Assembly: GCA_019415335.1 (NCBI GenBank)
Contig: DXKH01000015.1
Coordinates: forward strand, 205,399-269,398
From: Citrobacter sp.
GTDB lineage: Bacteria; Pseudomonadota; Gammaproteobacteria; Enterobacterales; Enterobacteriaceae
DNA length: 64,000 nt
Direction of reading: 5' to 3'
The notes beneath the pieces were generated by a model, which worked only from the letters and a program-made list of their open reading frames with translations, searched no databases and was not told the origin of the DNA. Numbering within the stretch: position 1 is the stretch's first letter; every line of letters starts with the position of its first letter. Shown here piece by piece: positions 33,349-47,051 of the stretch. The translations under genes were made by a program, and so were the position numbers.

Positions 33349-35028
33349 TTATAAATCAGCCAGCGCCGCGTCACGGTTCGGGAAGAAGGCCAGACGACCC
33401 GGAATCGGCTTAATGCCTGCGCGTGCCATCGTGCGCAGCGGCTGGAACTCGAGATTACTTATGCGCAGTTCGCAGCCTTCTGGCAATCTTTTCACAAAGC
33501 GCTGGAAGGCATCCAGACCGCCAGCGTCCAGCACCGGTACCGCGTCCCACTTCAGTACGACAATGCGTTTACCCTCAATGCGCGACTCCAGATCGGTAAA
33601 CAATCCTTCAGCCGCCGCAAAGAACAGCGGGCCGATCACACGCAGTACCAGCACATCCTCTGGCACCTCGACGTTAACCGCTGCCAGTCGTGTCATGCGC
33701 GCGATACGGCGCATAAACAGTAACGAGGCCAGTACAATCCCGACGCTGATGGCAATGACCATATCAAACAGCACCGTCAGCGACATACACATCATCATCA
33801 CAATGATGTCGTCTTTGGGAGCATGACGCAGCAAATCCACCACCTTGTGGGCTTCGCTCATGTTCCATGCCACCATCAGCAGCAGAGCCGCCATCGCCGA
33901 CAGCGGCAGCCAGGAGAGTAGCGGTGCAAGCGCCAATAGTGCCATGATCACCAGCAGCGCGTGGATCACGGCAGAGATGGGAGAGGTTGCGCCGGCGCGG
34001 ACGTTCGCGGCCGAACGAGCAATCGCTGCCGTTGCGGTGATACCACCAAAGAAGGGGGCGACAATATTACCCAGACCCTGACCAATCAACTCGCTGTTGG
34101 CTTTGTGTTTGGTGCCCGTCATCCCGTCGAGTACCACGGCGCAGAGCAGAGACTCAATCGCCCCCAGCATCGCCATCGAGAAGGCCGCCGGAAGCAGGGC
34201 GCGCAGGGAGTCCCAGCTCAGCGTGAAATCAGAATCCGGCAGGTTCCACGGCAGCACCAGTTGCGGCAGCAGTTGCGGGATCCCGTTGCCCTGTGAGCCG
34301 TCGGCCAAAATATAGTGGAACTGAGAACCAATGGTGGCAACGTGGCCGCCAAACAGGTTGACGATCCCCATGACGGCGCAGCCGGCAAGCAGGGCGGGCA
34401 GGTGCCCCGGCAGGCGAATGCCCAGACGTGGCCACATTATCAGCGTACCCAGCGTGACCACCCCGATGGCGGCATCGCCCAGGTTAATGGTCGGCAGAGC
34501 CATAAATAGCGCGCCGACTTTTTGCAGATAGTGTTCCGGGACGTGGGCCATCTGCAGGCCAAGGAAATCTTTGATTTGCATGGTACCAATAGTGATACCA
34601 ATCCCTGAGGTAAAACCTAAGGTCACCGAGACCGGGATGTACTCAATCAGGCGGCCAAAGCGGGCCAGGCCAAAGAGGATCAGGAAGACCCCGGACATCA
34701 GCGTCGCGACAAGCAGGCCTGCCAGCCCAAACTGTTGCGAAACGGGGTAGAGGATCACCACAAACGCGGCGGTCGGGCCTGAGACGCTAAAACGCGAGCC
34801 CCCGGTTAAGGCAATAACAATCCCGGCCACAGCGGAGGTATAAAGTCCGTACTGCGGCGCGACACCACTCCCGATAGCCAATGCCATCGCCAGCGGGATA
34901 GCAATAATCCCGACGGTGATCCCGGCAATCACATCACGGGTAAACCGTGAGGCGGTATATTTTTCTTTCCAGCAAGCGTCGATGAGGGCGCGGAAAGGCA
35001 TCACATGTGAGGAAAAAATTCTGTTCAC
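33349..35028 (-). CDS. dauA: DauA, SulP-family C4-dicarboxylate transporter
   Basis: A 559-residue SLC26/SulP protein: 12-14 transmembrane helices with the family signature near residues 45-75, and a C-terminal STAS domain from about 438. E. coli DauA (YchM) imports succinate and other C4-dicarboxylates aerobically at acidic pH and interacts with acyl carrier protein through STAS. The sequence and length match DauA closely. It is the first gene of the resumed backbone after the inserted block. Confidence 0.96.
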   Translation of the reverse strand: MNRIFSSHVMPFRALIDACWKEKYTASRFTRDVIAGITVGIIAIPLAMALAIGSGVAPQYGLYTSAVAGIVIALTGGSRFSVSGPTAAFVVILYPVSQQFGLAGLLVATLMSGVFLILFGLARFGRLIEYIPVSVTLGFTSGIGITIGTMQIKDFLGLQMAHVPEHYLQKVGALFMALPTINLGDAAIGVVTLGTLIMWPRLGIRLPGHLPALLAGCAVMGIVNLFGGHVATIGSQFHYILADGSQGNGIPQLLPQLVLPWNLPDSDFTLSWDSLRALLPAAFSMAMLGAIESLLCAVVLDGMTGTKHKANSELIGQGLGNIVAPFFGGITATAAIARSAANVRAGATSPISAVIHALLVIMALLALAPLLSWLPLSAMAALLLMVAWNMSEAHKVVDLLRHAPKDDIIVMMMCMSLTVLFDMVIAISVGIVLASLLFMRRIARMTRLAAVNVEVPEDVLVLRVIGPLFFAAAEGLFTDLESRIEGKRIVVLKWDAVPVLDAGGLDAFQRFVKRLPEGCELRISNLEFQPLRTMARAGIKPIPGRLAFFPNRDAALADL

Positions 35029-35128
35029 AATAATGTTTCATCCATGAGCGCATCATCTGTCAACTCAATGAAATGGCGGGTTGGCAGGTGAAGGAGGCAT
35101 AAGTCATACAAATAAAGGTTACAGACGA

Positions 35129-35152
35129 AAAAACCCGCCGCAGCGGGTTTTT
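35129..35152 (-). terminator. prs terminator
   Basis: AAAAACCCGC and GCGGGTTTTT pair around a 4-base loop, 14 bases past the prs stop on the minus strand. Confidence 0.9.
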
Positions 35153-35165
35153 GAACCGGGTTCGA

Positions 35166-36239
<1,074 letters not shown>

Positions 36240-36379
36240 TCACCGAAACTCAGCTTGCCCGGCTTACTCGTCATCATTCATGTTTCATGTGCGCTGGCTT
36301 CAATGCCTCACTCCAGTCACATACTGATGTATGCTTCTGGCGATTCATCATCCCGCCATCTTCCTGAAACTCAAATGAT

Positions 36380-37920
<1,541 letters not shown>

Positions 37921-38052
37921 CTACGTTCACGTTATCTTAATTTAAGCGGTAAGCTATTACTCCAAAAGGGGGCACTCTCTTTTATTGATTCCGCGCATCC
38001 TGTATGATGCGAGCAGACTAACCTTATCAACGCTGGTACTACTCCCGCAGAC

Positions 38053-39309
38053 ATGACCCTTTTAGCGCTCGGCATTAACCATAAGACGGCACCTGTATCG
38101 CTGCGAGAACGCGTAACGTTTTCGCCGGATACGCTCGATCAGGCGCTGGAAAGCCTGCTTGCGCAGCCAATGGTGCAGGGCGGTGTGGTTTTGTCGACGT
38201 GTAACCGTACGGAGTTGTATCTCAGCGTGGAAGAGCAGGACAACCTGCAGGAAGCGCTGATTCGTTGGTTATGCGATTACCACAATCTCAACGAAGAGGA
38301 ACTGCGCAGCAGCCTCTACTGGCACCAGGATAACGACGCGGTCAGTCATCTGATGCGTGTCGCCAGCGGTCTGGATTCACTGGTACTCGGTGAGCCGCAA
38401 ATTCTCGGCCAGGTGAAAAAGGCCTTTGCGGATTCGCAAAAAGGCCATCTGAACGCCAGCGCGCTGGAACGTATGTTCCAGAAATCTTTCTCCGTTGCCA
38501 AACGGGTCCGTACGGAAACCGATATCGGCGCCAGCGCCGTGTCCGTTGCGTTTGCCGCCTGTACGCTGGCGCGCCAAATCTTTGAATCACTTTCCACAGT
38601 CACCGTGCTGTTGGTCGGCGCGGGTGAAACCATCGAACTGGTGGCTCGTCATCTGCGCGAACACAAAGTACAGAAGATGATTATCGCCAACCGCACCCGT
38701 GAGCGGGCGCAGGTGCTGGCCGATGAAGTGGGTGCTGAAGTCATCGCACTCAGCGACATCGACGAACGCCTGCGTGAAGCTGACATCATCATCAGTTCTA
38801 CCGCCAGCCCACTGCCAATCATTGGCAAAGGGATGGTGGAGCGCGCGCTGAAAAGCCGCCGCAATCAGCCGATGCTGCTGGTGGATATCGCCGTTCCGCG
38901 CGATGTCGAACCGGAAGTCGGCAAACTGGCTAACGCCTACCTCTATAGTGTTGACGATCTGCAAAGCATCATTTCGCACAACCTGGCGCAGCGCAAAGCC
39001 GCGGCAGTGGAAGCCGAAACGATTGTCGCGCAGGAAACCAGCGAGTTTATGGCCTGGCTGCGCGCTCAGGGTGCCAGTGAAACCATTCGTGAATACCGGA
39101 GTCAGTCTGAGCAGGTTCGTGATGAACTGACCGCAAAAGCGCTTGCTGCTCTGGAACAGGGCGGCGACGCGCAGGCCATTATGCAGGATCTGGCATGGAA
39201 ACTGACCAATCGCCTGATCCATGCACCAACCAAATCTCTTCAGCAGGCTGCCCGTGACGGGGATGACGAACGCCTGAATATCTTGCGCGACAGCCTCGGG
39301 CTGGAGTAG
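38053..39309 (+). CDS. hemA: glutamyl-tRNA reductase
   Basis: The 418-residue enzyme reduces glutamyl-tRNA to glutamate-1-semialdehyde, the first step of tetrapyrrole (heme, siroheme, cobalamin) synthesis. The nucleophile Cys50 is in [10 protein letters not shown], the NADPH-binding [16 protein letters not shown] lies mid-protein, and the C-terminal dimerisation helices are complete. It begins the conserved hemA-prfA-prmC operon. E. coli HemA is controlled by heme-dependent proteolysis through its N-terminus, which is preserved here. Confidence 0.98.
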   Translation: MTLLALGINHKTAPVSLRERVTFSPDTLDQALESLLAQPMVQGGVVLSTCNRTELYLSVEEQDNLQEALIRWLCDYHNLNEEELRSSLYWHQDNDAVSHLMRVASGLDSLVLGEPQILGQVKKAFADSQKGHLNASALERMFQKSFSVAKRVRTETDIGASAVSVAFAACTLARQIFESLSTVTVLLVGAGETIELVARHLREHKVQKMIIANRTRERAQVLADEVGAEVIALSDIDERLREADIIISSTASPLPIIGKGMVERALKSRRNQPMLLVDIAVPRDVEPEVGKLANAYLYSVDDLQSIISHNLAQRKAAAVEAETIVAQETSEFMAWLRAQGASETIREYRSQSEQVRDELTAKALAALEQGGDAQAIMQDLAWKLTNRLIHAPTKSLQQAARDGDDERLNILRDSLGLE

Positions 39310-39346
39310 CTACACACCCTTCTTTTTACAAGGTGCATTTACGCCT

Positions 39347-40429
39347 ATGAAGCCTTCTATCGTTGCCAAACTGGAAGCCCTGCATGAACGCCATGAAGAA
39401 GTTCAGGCGCTGCTGGGTGATGCGGGAACCATCGCAGACCAGGAACGTTTTCGCGCACTGTCGCGCGAGTATGCACAGCTAAGCGATGTTTCTCGCTGTT
39501 TTACGGACTGGCAACAGATTCAGGACGATATCGAAACGGCACAAATGATGCTCGACGATCCTGAAATGCGTGAAATGGCGCAGGAAGAACTGCGCGAAGC
39601 AAAAGACAAAAGTGAACAACTGGAACAGCAGCTACAGGTGCTGCTGCTACCGAAAGATCCGGATGATGAGCGCAATGCATTTCTGGAAGTTCGCGCCGGG
39701 ACCGGCGGTGACGAAGCCGCCTTGTTTGCCGGCGATCTGTTCCGCATGTACAGCCGCTATGCCGAAACACGTCGCTGGCGCGTGGAGATCATGAGCGCCA
39801 GCGAAGGCGAGCACGGCGGCTATAAAGAGATTATCGCCAAGATCAGCGGTGACGGCGTCTATGGCCGACTGAAGTTTGAGTCCGGCGGACATCGTGTGCA
39901 GCGCGTACCGGCAACCGAATCGCAGGGGCGTATCCATACCTCTGCCTGCACCGTGGCAGTGATGCCGGAGCTGCCGGAAGCCGAACTGCCGGATATCAAC
40001 CCGGCCGATCTGCGTATTGATACCTTCCGCTCCTCTGGGGCGGGGGGTCAGCACGTGAACACCACCGACTCCGCCATCCGTATTACCCACCTGCCGACCG
40101 GCATTGTGGTGGAGTGCCAGGATGAACGTTCGCAGCACAAGAACAAAGCCAAAGCGCTTTCGGTGCTCGGTGCCCGTATTCGCGCGGCAGAAGTGGCAAA
40201 ACGTCAACAGGCTGAAGCCTCAACGCGTCGTAACCTGCTGGGTAGCGGCGATCGCAGCGACCGTAACCGGACTTACAACTTCCCGCAGGGGCGTGTAACC
40301 GATCACCGCATCAACCTGACGCTCTACCGTCTGGATGAAGCAATGGAAGGCAAACTGGATATGCTGATTGAGCCGATCGTGCAGGAATACCAGGCCGATC
40401 AACTGGCGGCGCTGTCCGAGCAGGAATAA
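39347..40429 (+). CDS. prfA: peptide chain release factor 1
   Basis: The 360-residue RF1 recognises UAA and UAG. The GGQ motif is in [17 protein letters not shown] and the PxT tripeptide anticodon in [11 protein letters not shown]. The stop overlaps the prmC start (TAATGG), coupling it to the enzyme that methylates its GGQ glutamine. Confidence 0.98.
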   Translation: MKPSIVAKLEALHERHEEVQALLGDAGTIADQERFRALSREYAQLSDVSRCFTDWQQIQDDIETAQMMLDDPEMREMAQEELREAKDKSEQLEQQLQVLLLPKDPDDERNAFLEVRAGTGGDEAALFAGDLFRMYSRYAETRRWRVEIMSASEGEHGGYKEIIAKISGDGVYGRLKFESGGHRVQRVPATESQGRIHTSACTVAVMPELPEAELPDINPADLRIDTFRSSGAGGQHVNTTDSAIRITHLPTGIVVECQDERSQHKNKAKALSVLGARIRAAEVAKRQQAEASTRRNLLGSGDRSDRNRTYNFPQGRVTDHRINLTLYRLDEAMEGKLDMLIEPIVQEYQADQLAALSEQE

Positions 40430-41262
40430 TGGATTTTCAGCACTGGTTACGTGAGGCGATAAGCCTGCTACAGGAAAGTGAAAGCCCGCGTCGCGATGCC
40501 GAGATCTTACTCGAGTTCGTGACCGGAAAAGGGCGCACGTATCTGCTGGCGTTTGGCGAAACGCCGTTGACCGACGCCCAGCAGGCACAGCTGGCGACGC
40601 TGCTGGCTCGCCGTCAACGGGGTGAACCGATCGCGCACTTAACCGGCGTGCGGGAATTCTGGTCGCTGCCGCTGTTTGTCTCACCGGCCACGTTGATCCC
40701 GCGTCCGGATACCGAATGTCTGGTGGAGCAGGCTCTGGCGCGACTGCCATCAAACCCGTGCCGCATTCTCGATCTCGGTACTGGCACCGGCGCGATTGCG
40801 CTGGCGCTGGCATCTGAGCGCCCTGACTGTGAAGTCACGGCCGTTGACAGAATGCCGGATGCCGTTGCGCTGGCGCAGTGTAATGCGGCACATCTGGCTA
40901 TCAGCAACGTTCACATCCTACAAAGCGACTGGTTTAGCGCCTTGCCGGGGCAGCAGTTTGCGATGATTGTCAGCAATCCGCCTTACATTGACGAACAGGA
41001 TCCGCATCTGGCGCAGGGCGATGTCCGCTTCGAACCGCTGAGCGCCCTGGTCGCAGGCGACTGCGGAATGGCCGACATTGTGCACATCATCGAACAATCT
41101 CGCACGCGGCTGGAAGCGGGCGGTTTTCTGCTGATCGAGCATGGCTGGCAGCAGGGCACCGCGGTGCGAGACGCTTTCATTCGCGCGGGCTATCAGGCGG
41201 TAGAAACCTGTCGCGATTACAGCGACAACGAGCGCATTACGCTCGGACGTAAGCCAGTATGA
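40429..41262 (+). CDS. prmC: release factor glutamine methyltransferase
   Basis: The 277-residue enzyme methylates the GGQ glutamine of RF1 and RF2 using SAM. Motif I is LDLGTGTGAIALAL and the catalytic NPPY is in IVSNPPYIDEQ. Same length as the E. coli enzyme. The start overlaps the prfA stop and its stop overlaps the ychQ start. Confidence 0.98.
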   Translation: MDFQHWLREAISLLQESESPRRDAEILLEFVTGKGRTYLLAFGETPLTDAQQAQLATLLARRQRGEPIAHLTGVREFWSLPLFVSPATLIPRPDTECLVEQALARLPSNPCRILDLGTGTGAIALALASERPDCEVTAVDRMPDAVALAQCNAAHLAISNVHILQSDWFSALPGQQFAMIVSNPPYIDEQDPHLAQGDVRFEPLSALVAGDCGMADIVHIIEQSRTRLEAGGFLLIEHGWQQGTAVRDAFIRAGYQAVETCRDYSDNERITLGRKPV

Positions 41263-41651
41263 ACAGTATGACGCTCTTGCTCGGCGTTCACCTCATCAGC
41301 ATTGCGCTTTCCGTTAGTCTCTTTGTGTTGCGTTATGGGTGGCGTGAATGTCACCCTGCGCGGGCTCACGCGCGCTGGACGTGTGTTGTTCCGCCGGTTG
41401 TTGACACCGTTTTGTTGCTCAGTGGTGTGGGGTTGATCGCTAAAACGCACATCCTGCCATTCACGGAACAGGGGACATGGCTGACTGAGAAGCTGTTTGG
41501 AGTTATCATTTACATCGTTTTGGGTTTTATTGCGCTCGATTACCGTCGAGCGCGCAGTCGGCAGGCGCGATTAATCGCGTTCCCGCTGGCGCTGGTGGTG
41601 CTGTACATCATCATTAAACTCGCCACCACAAAAATACCGTTACTGGGGTAA
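41259..41651 (+). CDS. ychQ: SirB2-family inner-membrane protein YchQ
   Basis: A 130-residue protein with four predicted transmembrane helices, of the SirB2 family. Function is unknown; the sirB name came from an early Salmonella invasion-gene screen. It overlaps prmC by four bases and precedes ychA by 3 bases, inside the hemA operon. Confidence 0.93.
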   Translation: MNSMTLLLGVHLISIALSVSLFVLRYGWRECHPARAHARWTCVVPPVVDTVLLLSGVGLIAKTHILPFTEQGTWLTEKLFGVIIYIVLGFIALDYRRARSRQARLIAFPLALVVLYIIIKLATTKIPLLG

Positions 41652-41654
41652 GTC

Positions 41655-42464
41655 ATGAGGTCGTTAGCTGATTTCGAATTTAATAAAGCGCCATTGTGCG
41701 ACGGGATGATCCTGGCATCGGAATCGATCCGCCTGGATTTCCCTTCGCAAACTGTCTATGACGAGCTGGAACGTCTGGTCAGCCAGGCGCAAGAAGAAAT
41801 TAGCCAGCTTTTGTCTCAGGATGAGCAACTGGAAAAATTGCTGGCACTTTTCTACGGCGAGTGGGGCTTTACTGACACCCGCGGCGTTTACCGTTTGTCC
41901 GACGCATTATGGCTTGACCAGGTATTGAAGAACCGCCAGGGCAGTGCGGTGTCACTGGGGGCGATTTTATTGTGGATTGCCAACCGGTTGTCATTGCCGC
42001 TGGTGCCGGTGATTTTCCCGACGCAGCTTATTTTGCGTATTGAGTCGCTGGAAGGTGAAATGTGGCTCATCAACCCGTTTAACGGTGAAACGTTGAATGA
42101 GCATACGCTGGAAGTGTGGCTGAAGGGGAATATCAGTCCGGTCGCTGAGTTATTTAACGAGGACCTGGATGAAGCGGATAACGCGGAAGTCATTCGTAAG
42201 CTGCTGGACACGCTGAAGTCTTCCTTAATGGAAGAACAGCAGATGGAGCTGGCGCTGCGGGCGAGTGAAGCGTTACTGCAATTTAACCCGGAAGATCCGT
42301 ACGAAATACGTGACCGGGGCTTAATTTACGCGCAACTGGAATGTGAACATGTCGCGCTGACCGATTTAAGCTATTTCGTTGAGCAGTGTCCGGAAGACCC
42401 GATCAGCGAAATGATTCGTGCGCAGATTAATAACATCTCGCATAAGCAAATTGTCCTGCATTAA
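41655..42464 (+). CDS. ychA: SirB1-family protein YchA
   Basis: A 269-residue cytoplasmic protein: a transglutaminase-like SirB1 fold in the first two thirds (GAILLWIANRLSLPLVPVIFP region) and a TPR-like helical C-terminus (FNPEDPYEIRDRGLIYAQLE). Catalytic function is unproven. It lies between ychQ and kdsA, as in E. coli. Confidence 0.93.
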   Translation: MRSLADFEFNKAPLCDGMILASESIRLDFPSQTVYDELERLVSQAQEEISQLLSQDEQLEKLLALFYGEWGFTDTRGVYRLSDALWLDQVLKNRQGSAVSLGAILLWIANRLSLPLVPVIFPTQLILRIESLEGEMWLINPFNGETLNEHTLEVWLKGNISPVAELFNEDLDEADNAEVIRKLLDTLKSSLMEEQQMELALRASEALLQFNPEDPYEIRDRGLIYAQLECEHVALTDLSYFVEQCPEDPISEMIRAQINNISHKQIVLH

Positions 42465-42491
42465 TTTATCGACATTCTTACTCATCATTAA

Positions 42492-43355
<864 letters not shown>

Positions 43356-43369
43356 TTGAAAGATTGTGT

Positions 43370-43432
43370 GCCCGATATTGCATCGGGCAAGATGTAGGCC
43401 CGATAAGCGTGTGAGCGCTATCGGGCTTTTTT
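43370..43432 (+). terminator. tandem kdsA terminators
   Basis: Two hairpins follow kdsA: GCCCGAT/ATCGGGC at 43370-43388 and a longer REP-like GCCCGATA/TATCGGGC stem at 43398-43426 followed by six T. The second also faces the convergent chaA gene. No ldr/rdl repeat is present, unlike E. coli K-12 at this position. Confidence 0.85.
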
Positions 43433-43435
43433 ATA

Positions 43436-44536
43436 TCAGGCAAAGATGGTCATCAGATAAGCGGCAAACAGTGCCAGATGCGCCGCACCGTTCAGTACGT
43501 TAGTGCGCCCCGTTGAGAACGAGATATGGCACAGCACCAGTGACGCCACCATCACCACCATTTCTGGTGCGCCTAAGCCGAACACCAGATCATTCCCCGT
43601 AGCCCACGCTATCAGCGTTACCACCGGTACCGTCAGGGAGATAGTGGCCAGCACTGAACCAAAGAACAGATTCATTGCGCGCTGTACCTGGTTATTCAGC
43701 ACCGCCTTCAGCGCCCCAAGCCCTTCCGGGGAGAGGATCAGCAGCGCAACCAGGAAGCCGGTAAAGGCGACCGGGGCGTTCAGTTCGGTCAGCAGTGTCT
43801 CCAGCGGGTTTGCGTTCATCTTGGTGACGGCAATGACCGCAATCAGATGAATCACCAGCCAGACGGCATGCCACAGATTGCTGTGCGCAGAGGGCTTACC
43901 GTGGTGCGGATCGTCGTCGTCGCTGTCATCTTCGTGCTCATAGACAAACAGGCTCTGGTGCGTCTTGGTCTGAATGAGCAGGAATACGCCGTACATCGCG
44001 GCAGAAATTAAGGCGACCAACAGCGCCTGGCCGGTGGTGAAATTCGCGCCGGGCAGTGCCATTGGAAACACCAGCACGATAATCGCCAGCGGGAACAGGG
44101 CAATCAGATACTGTTTAATACCGAACAAATTCATATACTGGGTGGCGAATTTACGCCCACCCAGTAACAACGAAAAGCCCACCAGACCACCCGTGACAAT
44201 CATGATGATGGAATAGAGCGTGTCACGCATCAGCGTTGGCGCCGCATCGCCGGTCGCCATCAGGGCTGAGATCAGGCTGACTTCAAGAATGACCACGGAC
44301 AAACTCAGAATGAGTGAGCCGTAGGGTTCGCCGAGGCGATGAGCCAGTACGTCGGCGTGGCGAACAACGCTAAAGGCGCTGCTTAAAATACCAATCAGGG
44401 CAAGAAGGTTAATGCCGATTACCGCTGGTAGTGAATGGCTGTTTCCCCAAAGGAACAGCACTACCAGCGCCACAACCGGGAAAATAAGCGATGTCTCCTT
44501 ATGGCGGGTTTTCACCGCCTCATGTGCATGTGTCAT
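43436..44536 (-). CDS. chaA: ChaA Na+(Ca2+, K+)/H+ antiporter
   Basis: The 366-residue antiporter has eleven transmembrane helices in two repeats, each with the alpha motif of the CaCA superfamily (SVVILEVSLISALM and ILSPEGLGALKAVLNN). An acidic, His-rich cytoplasmic loop (EHEDDSDDDDPHHG) lies between the halves. Expected role: Na+ and Ca2+ export and K+ extrusion at alkaline pH. The start at 44536 has GGAGAG and gives the E. coli length; the frame to 44659 is too long. Confidence 0.96.
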   Translation of the reverse strand: MTHAHEAVKTRHKETSLIFPVVALVVLFLWGNSHSLPAVIGINLLALIGILSSAFSVVRHADVLAHRLGEPYGSLILSLSVVILEVSLISALMATGDAAPTLMRDTLYSIIMIVTGGLVGFSLLLGGRKFATQYMNLFGIKQYLIALFPLAIIVLVFPMALPGANFTTGQALLVALISAAMYGVFLLIQTKTHQSLFVYEHEDDSDDDDPHHGKPSAHSNLWHAVWLVIHLIAVIAVTKMNANPLETLLTELNAPVAFTGFLVALLILSPEGLGALKAVLNNQVQRAMNLFFGSVLATISLTVPVVTLIAWATGNDLVFGLGAPEMVVMVASLVLCHISFSTGRTNVLNGAAHLALFAAYLMTIFA

Positions 44537-44808
44537 GAATGCTCTCCAACTCTGCAGGTCGATTTTAGTTATAAATGTAATAAAGAGTGCAAAAAATAAC
44601 AGAAAACGCAGGCTTTCTGGTGATATTTTACGAAATTTTACGGCATTTCGGCCTTTCACCTTTGAAACGACAGAAAGAGAAACTCTTGTTTATAGAGTGT
44701 TTAAATAACAGAAGTTTATGCTGGCTGTAGGACTAATTAACCTCATTGCAGTGGCAGAGGCAGTCAGGGTTGACCACACTTAAGGTTTAGCCAAAAGTGG
44801 AGTCAATG

Positions 44809-45039
44809 ATGCCTTATCAAGCAAAAAAAGATCTACCAGACAGCGTACAGCACGTCTTACCTGCCCATGCCCAGGAGATCTATAAAGAGGCGTTTAACAG
44901 TGCCTGGAAACAGTACAAGGACAAAGCCGATCGCCGCGATGATGCCAGTCGGGAAGAGACCGCACATAAGGTGGCGTGGGCGGCAGTGAAAAAAGAGTAC
45001 GCCAAAGGTGAAGATGATAAGTGGCATAAGAAAACCTAA
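44809..45039 (+). CDS. chaB: ChaB, putative cation-transport regulator
   Basis: A 76-residue hydrophilic, mostly helical protein matching E. coli ChaB (core REETAHKVAWAAVKKEYAKG). The ATG at 44809 has GTGGAG six bases upstream. Its role as a regulator of ChaA is suggested by position only. It is divergent from chaA. Confidence 0.94.
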   Translation: MPYQAKKDLPDSVQHVLPAHAQEIYKEAFNSAWKQYKDKADRRDDASREETAHKVAWAAVKKEYAKGEDDKWHKKT

Positions 45040-45235
45040 CCGCCTCAATTATAAGGTCAAACGTAATAGCCCCCGTGAATGCGTAGGCGAATCGTGCTAC
45101 CCGTAACCGTTGCTGCCTTGCAAGCGGCCCATGAATTGCATATTGTCGTGATATTGGTTTCAAAATGAGCAGTTAAAATGCCCGGAAGGCGTCAAAAAGT
45201 TGTCGCAGGGAAGTATGCAGTGGCGGAGGTGTAAG

Positions 45236-45931
45236 GTGTTAACGCGTGATTTCTTGATGAATGCCGATTGTAAAACGGCATTTGGTGCTATTGAAGAATC
45301 ACTCTTATGGTCAGCAGAGCAACGTGCAGCGTCCCTTGCGGCGACGCTGGCCTGCCGACCAGATGATGGACCGGTGTGGATCTTCGGTTATGGATCGTTG
45401 ATGTGGAACCCGGCGTTAGAATTTGAGGAATCATGTACCGGTACGCTGGTGGGATGGCATCGGGCATTTTGCCTGCGTCTCACGGCAGGGCGCGGAACCG
45501 CGTGCCAACCGGGGCGAATGCTTGCACTGAAAGAGGGCGGGCGCACCACCGGTGTGGCCTATCGTCTTCCGGATGCCTCGCTTGAGCAAGAGCTAACCTT
45601 GCTGTGGAAGCGCGAAATGATCACCGGCTGCTATCTGCCGACCTGGTGTCAACTGACACTGGACGACGGGCGAACGGTCAATGCGCTGGTGTTTATTATG
45701 GACCCACGGCATCCGCTGTATGAGTCGGACACGCGTGCGCAAATCATCGCCCCGTTGATTGCCGCCGCCAGCGGACCGCTGGGCACCAACGCGCAGTACC
45801 TGTTTTCGCTCGAACAAGAGTTGCAGAAACTGGGAATGCAGGATGAGTGTCTTAACGACCTGGTGACTAACGTCCGTGGTTTGTTAGGGGAGTCTCTGCC
45901 TGAAGGTGTTTTGCGCCAGGGCTTTGCGTGA
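45236..45931 (+). CDS. chaC: ChaC, glutathione-specific gamma-glutamylcyclotransferase
   Basis: The 231-residue enzyme converts glutathione to 5-oxoproline and Cys-Gly. The substrate-binding YGSL motif is at residues 52-55 (WIFGYGSLMWNP); the fold matches E. coli ChaC. The start is GTG at 45236 with GGAGG six bases upstream; the ATG at 45200 is not conserved. Confidence 0.94.
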   Translation: MLTRDFLMNADCKTAFGAIEESLLWSAEQRAASLAATLACRPDDGPVWIFGYGSLMWNPALEFEESCTGTLVGWHRAFCLRLTAGRGTACQPGRMLALKEGGRTTGVAYRLPDASLEQELTLLWKREMITGCYLPTWCQLTLDDGRTVNALVFIMDPRHPLYESDTRAQIIAPLIAAASGPLGTNAQYLFSLEQELQKLGMQDECLNDLVTNVRGLLGESLPEGVLRQGFA

Positions 45932-45938
45932 GAGTTGT

Positions 45939-45971
45939 GTAGGCCCGGTAGGCGTACGCGCTACCGGGCCA
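45939..45971. repeat. REP-type palindrome after chaC
   Basis: A GTAGGCCCGGTAGGCG... imperfect palindrome ending CTACCGGGCC, with the usual REP composition, lies between the convergent chaC and DUF1883 genes and probably stabilises or terminates their mRNAs. Confidence 0.8.
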
Positions 45972-45979
45972 TTCACCTG

Positions 45980-46225
45980 TCAGGCGGCGATATAACTGAT
46001 GGAATGTTCAAGCGACTGGCTATGGCTGTCGATCAGGACATTCCAGACGCCGGTATACGGTACGGTCAACCATGCGTTATCACGGTTCTGCACGCTTAAT
46101 ATGTCGGTCTGCGCGTCTTTAACGTGATTTTTTTCGCTCATCAGATGAATGTGGCAACGCTCCGAACAGCGTACGACCACGGTATCCCCACCAAATAACT
46201 TCAAACTTGCCTTTACTAATGCCAT
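45980..46225 (-). CDS. DUF1883-family small protein
   Basis: An 81-residue protein resembling the DUF1883 domain (GDTVVVRCSERCHIHLMSEKN and VPYTGVWNVLIDS, ending SISYI). In some other proteins this domain is fused to TIR domains; here it is free-standing. Function unknown. It is not in E. coli K-12 between chaC and ychN, so it is a small local addition. Possible metal-binding Cys and His residues are near positions 20-27. Confidence 0.75.
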   Translation of the reverse strand: MALVKASLKLFGGDTVVVRCSERCHIHLMSEKNHVKDAQTDILSVQNRDNAWLTVPYTGVWNVLIDSHSQSLEHSISYIAA

Positions 46226-46488
46226 TTCTCACCCCGTATTGAAAACAACGTACTTCCTTTCGAAAGTGCTGCGTGATGTTGTTCACATTTTACCCATGAG
46301 GCATAACACCAAAGAGTTAGGCTTCGGATGCTGATTTTGATCAAAAAATGGCATAACGATTAAACAATAGTGACAAAATGCCGGAGAAAAGCGTGATCGG
46401 GCGCACTTACTTTTGGTAAAGATACGCCCCAATAAGATTAAATTCGGAAATTACCGGCTGTTTCAGCAAGCATGCCTGAAAAGGGGAA

Positions 46489-46842
46489 TTAGAAGGTCAG
46501 CACTTTGTCGGCGGCCAGCGTCCACTGCGCCAGCTCCACCAGCGTGCCGACTTCCACGCCGTCAATCAGCGGCAGCGTCGTGATCCCGCGCCCGTCCGTG
46601 CAGGTCTTGCACAGTTTTACCGGGACGTTCTGGGCAGTAAGGATCTCCAGCATCTGCTGGATGTTGTAGCCTTCTGCGGGCTTCTGACCGCGCAAACCCG
46701 CCGTAACAGCATCCGACATCAGAAACAGACGCAGGTCGAGGTCGCTTGCCTGTTCACGTAACGCGATTGCCAGTCGCAGGCTGTTGAACAACGATTCGCT
46801 ACCGTATGCCGCACCGTTGGCAATGATCACTATCTTTTGCAT
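46489..46842 (-). CDS. ychN: YchN, DsrE-like protein
   Basis: The 117-residue DsrE/DsrF-fold protein forms a hexamer in E. coli. The conserved Cys residues (KLCKTCTDGRG) resemble those of sulphur-relay proteins, but no activity is established. The sequence is nearly collinear with E. coli YchN. Confidence 0.95.
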   Translation of the reverse strand: MQKIVIIANGAAYGSESLFNSLRLAIALREQASDLDLRLFLMSDAVTAGLRGQKPAEGYNIQQMLEILTAQNVPVKLCKTCTDGRGITTLPLIDGVEVGTLVELAQWTLAADKVLTF

Positions 46843-47051
46843 GTTGACTCCTGTAAGCGGGGAAGTTTGATTTGTCAGCCAGTTATGTTATCGCGCAAGC
46901 GGGATGTTACCAACGAAAGTCTGACGAAAAGGAGAGCATTACAAGAGTAAGGATATTCCTGAAAGTGTGAGAAAGCCTGCAAAATGACCGGGAGTCAGGT
47001 AAGCTTTTAGGGTGTTAAGTTAACTGAACTCCGTAAGAAGCTATCGTCGAT

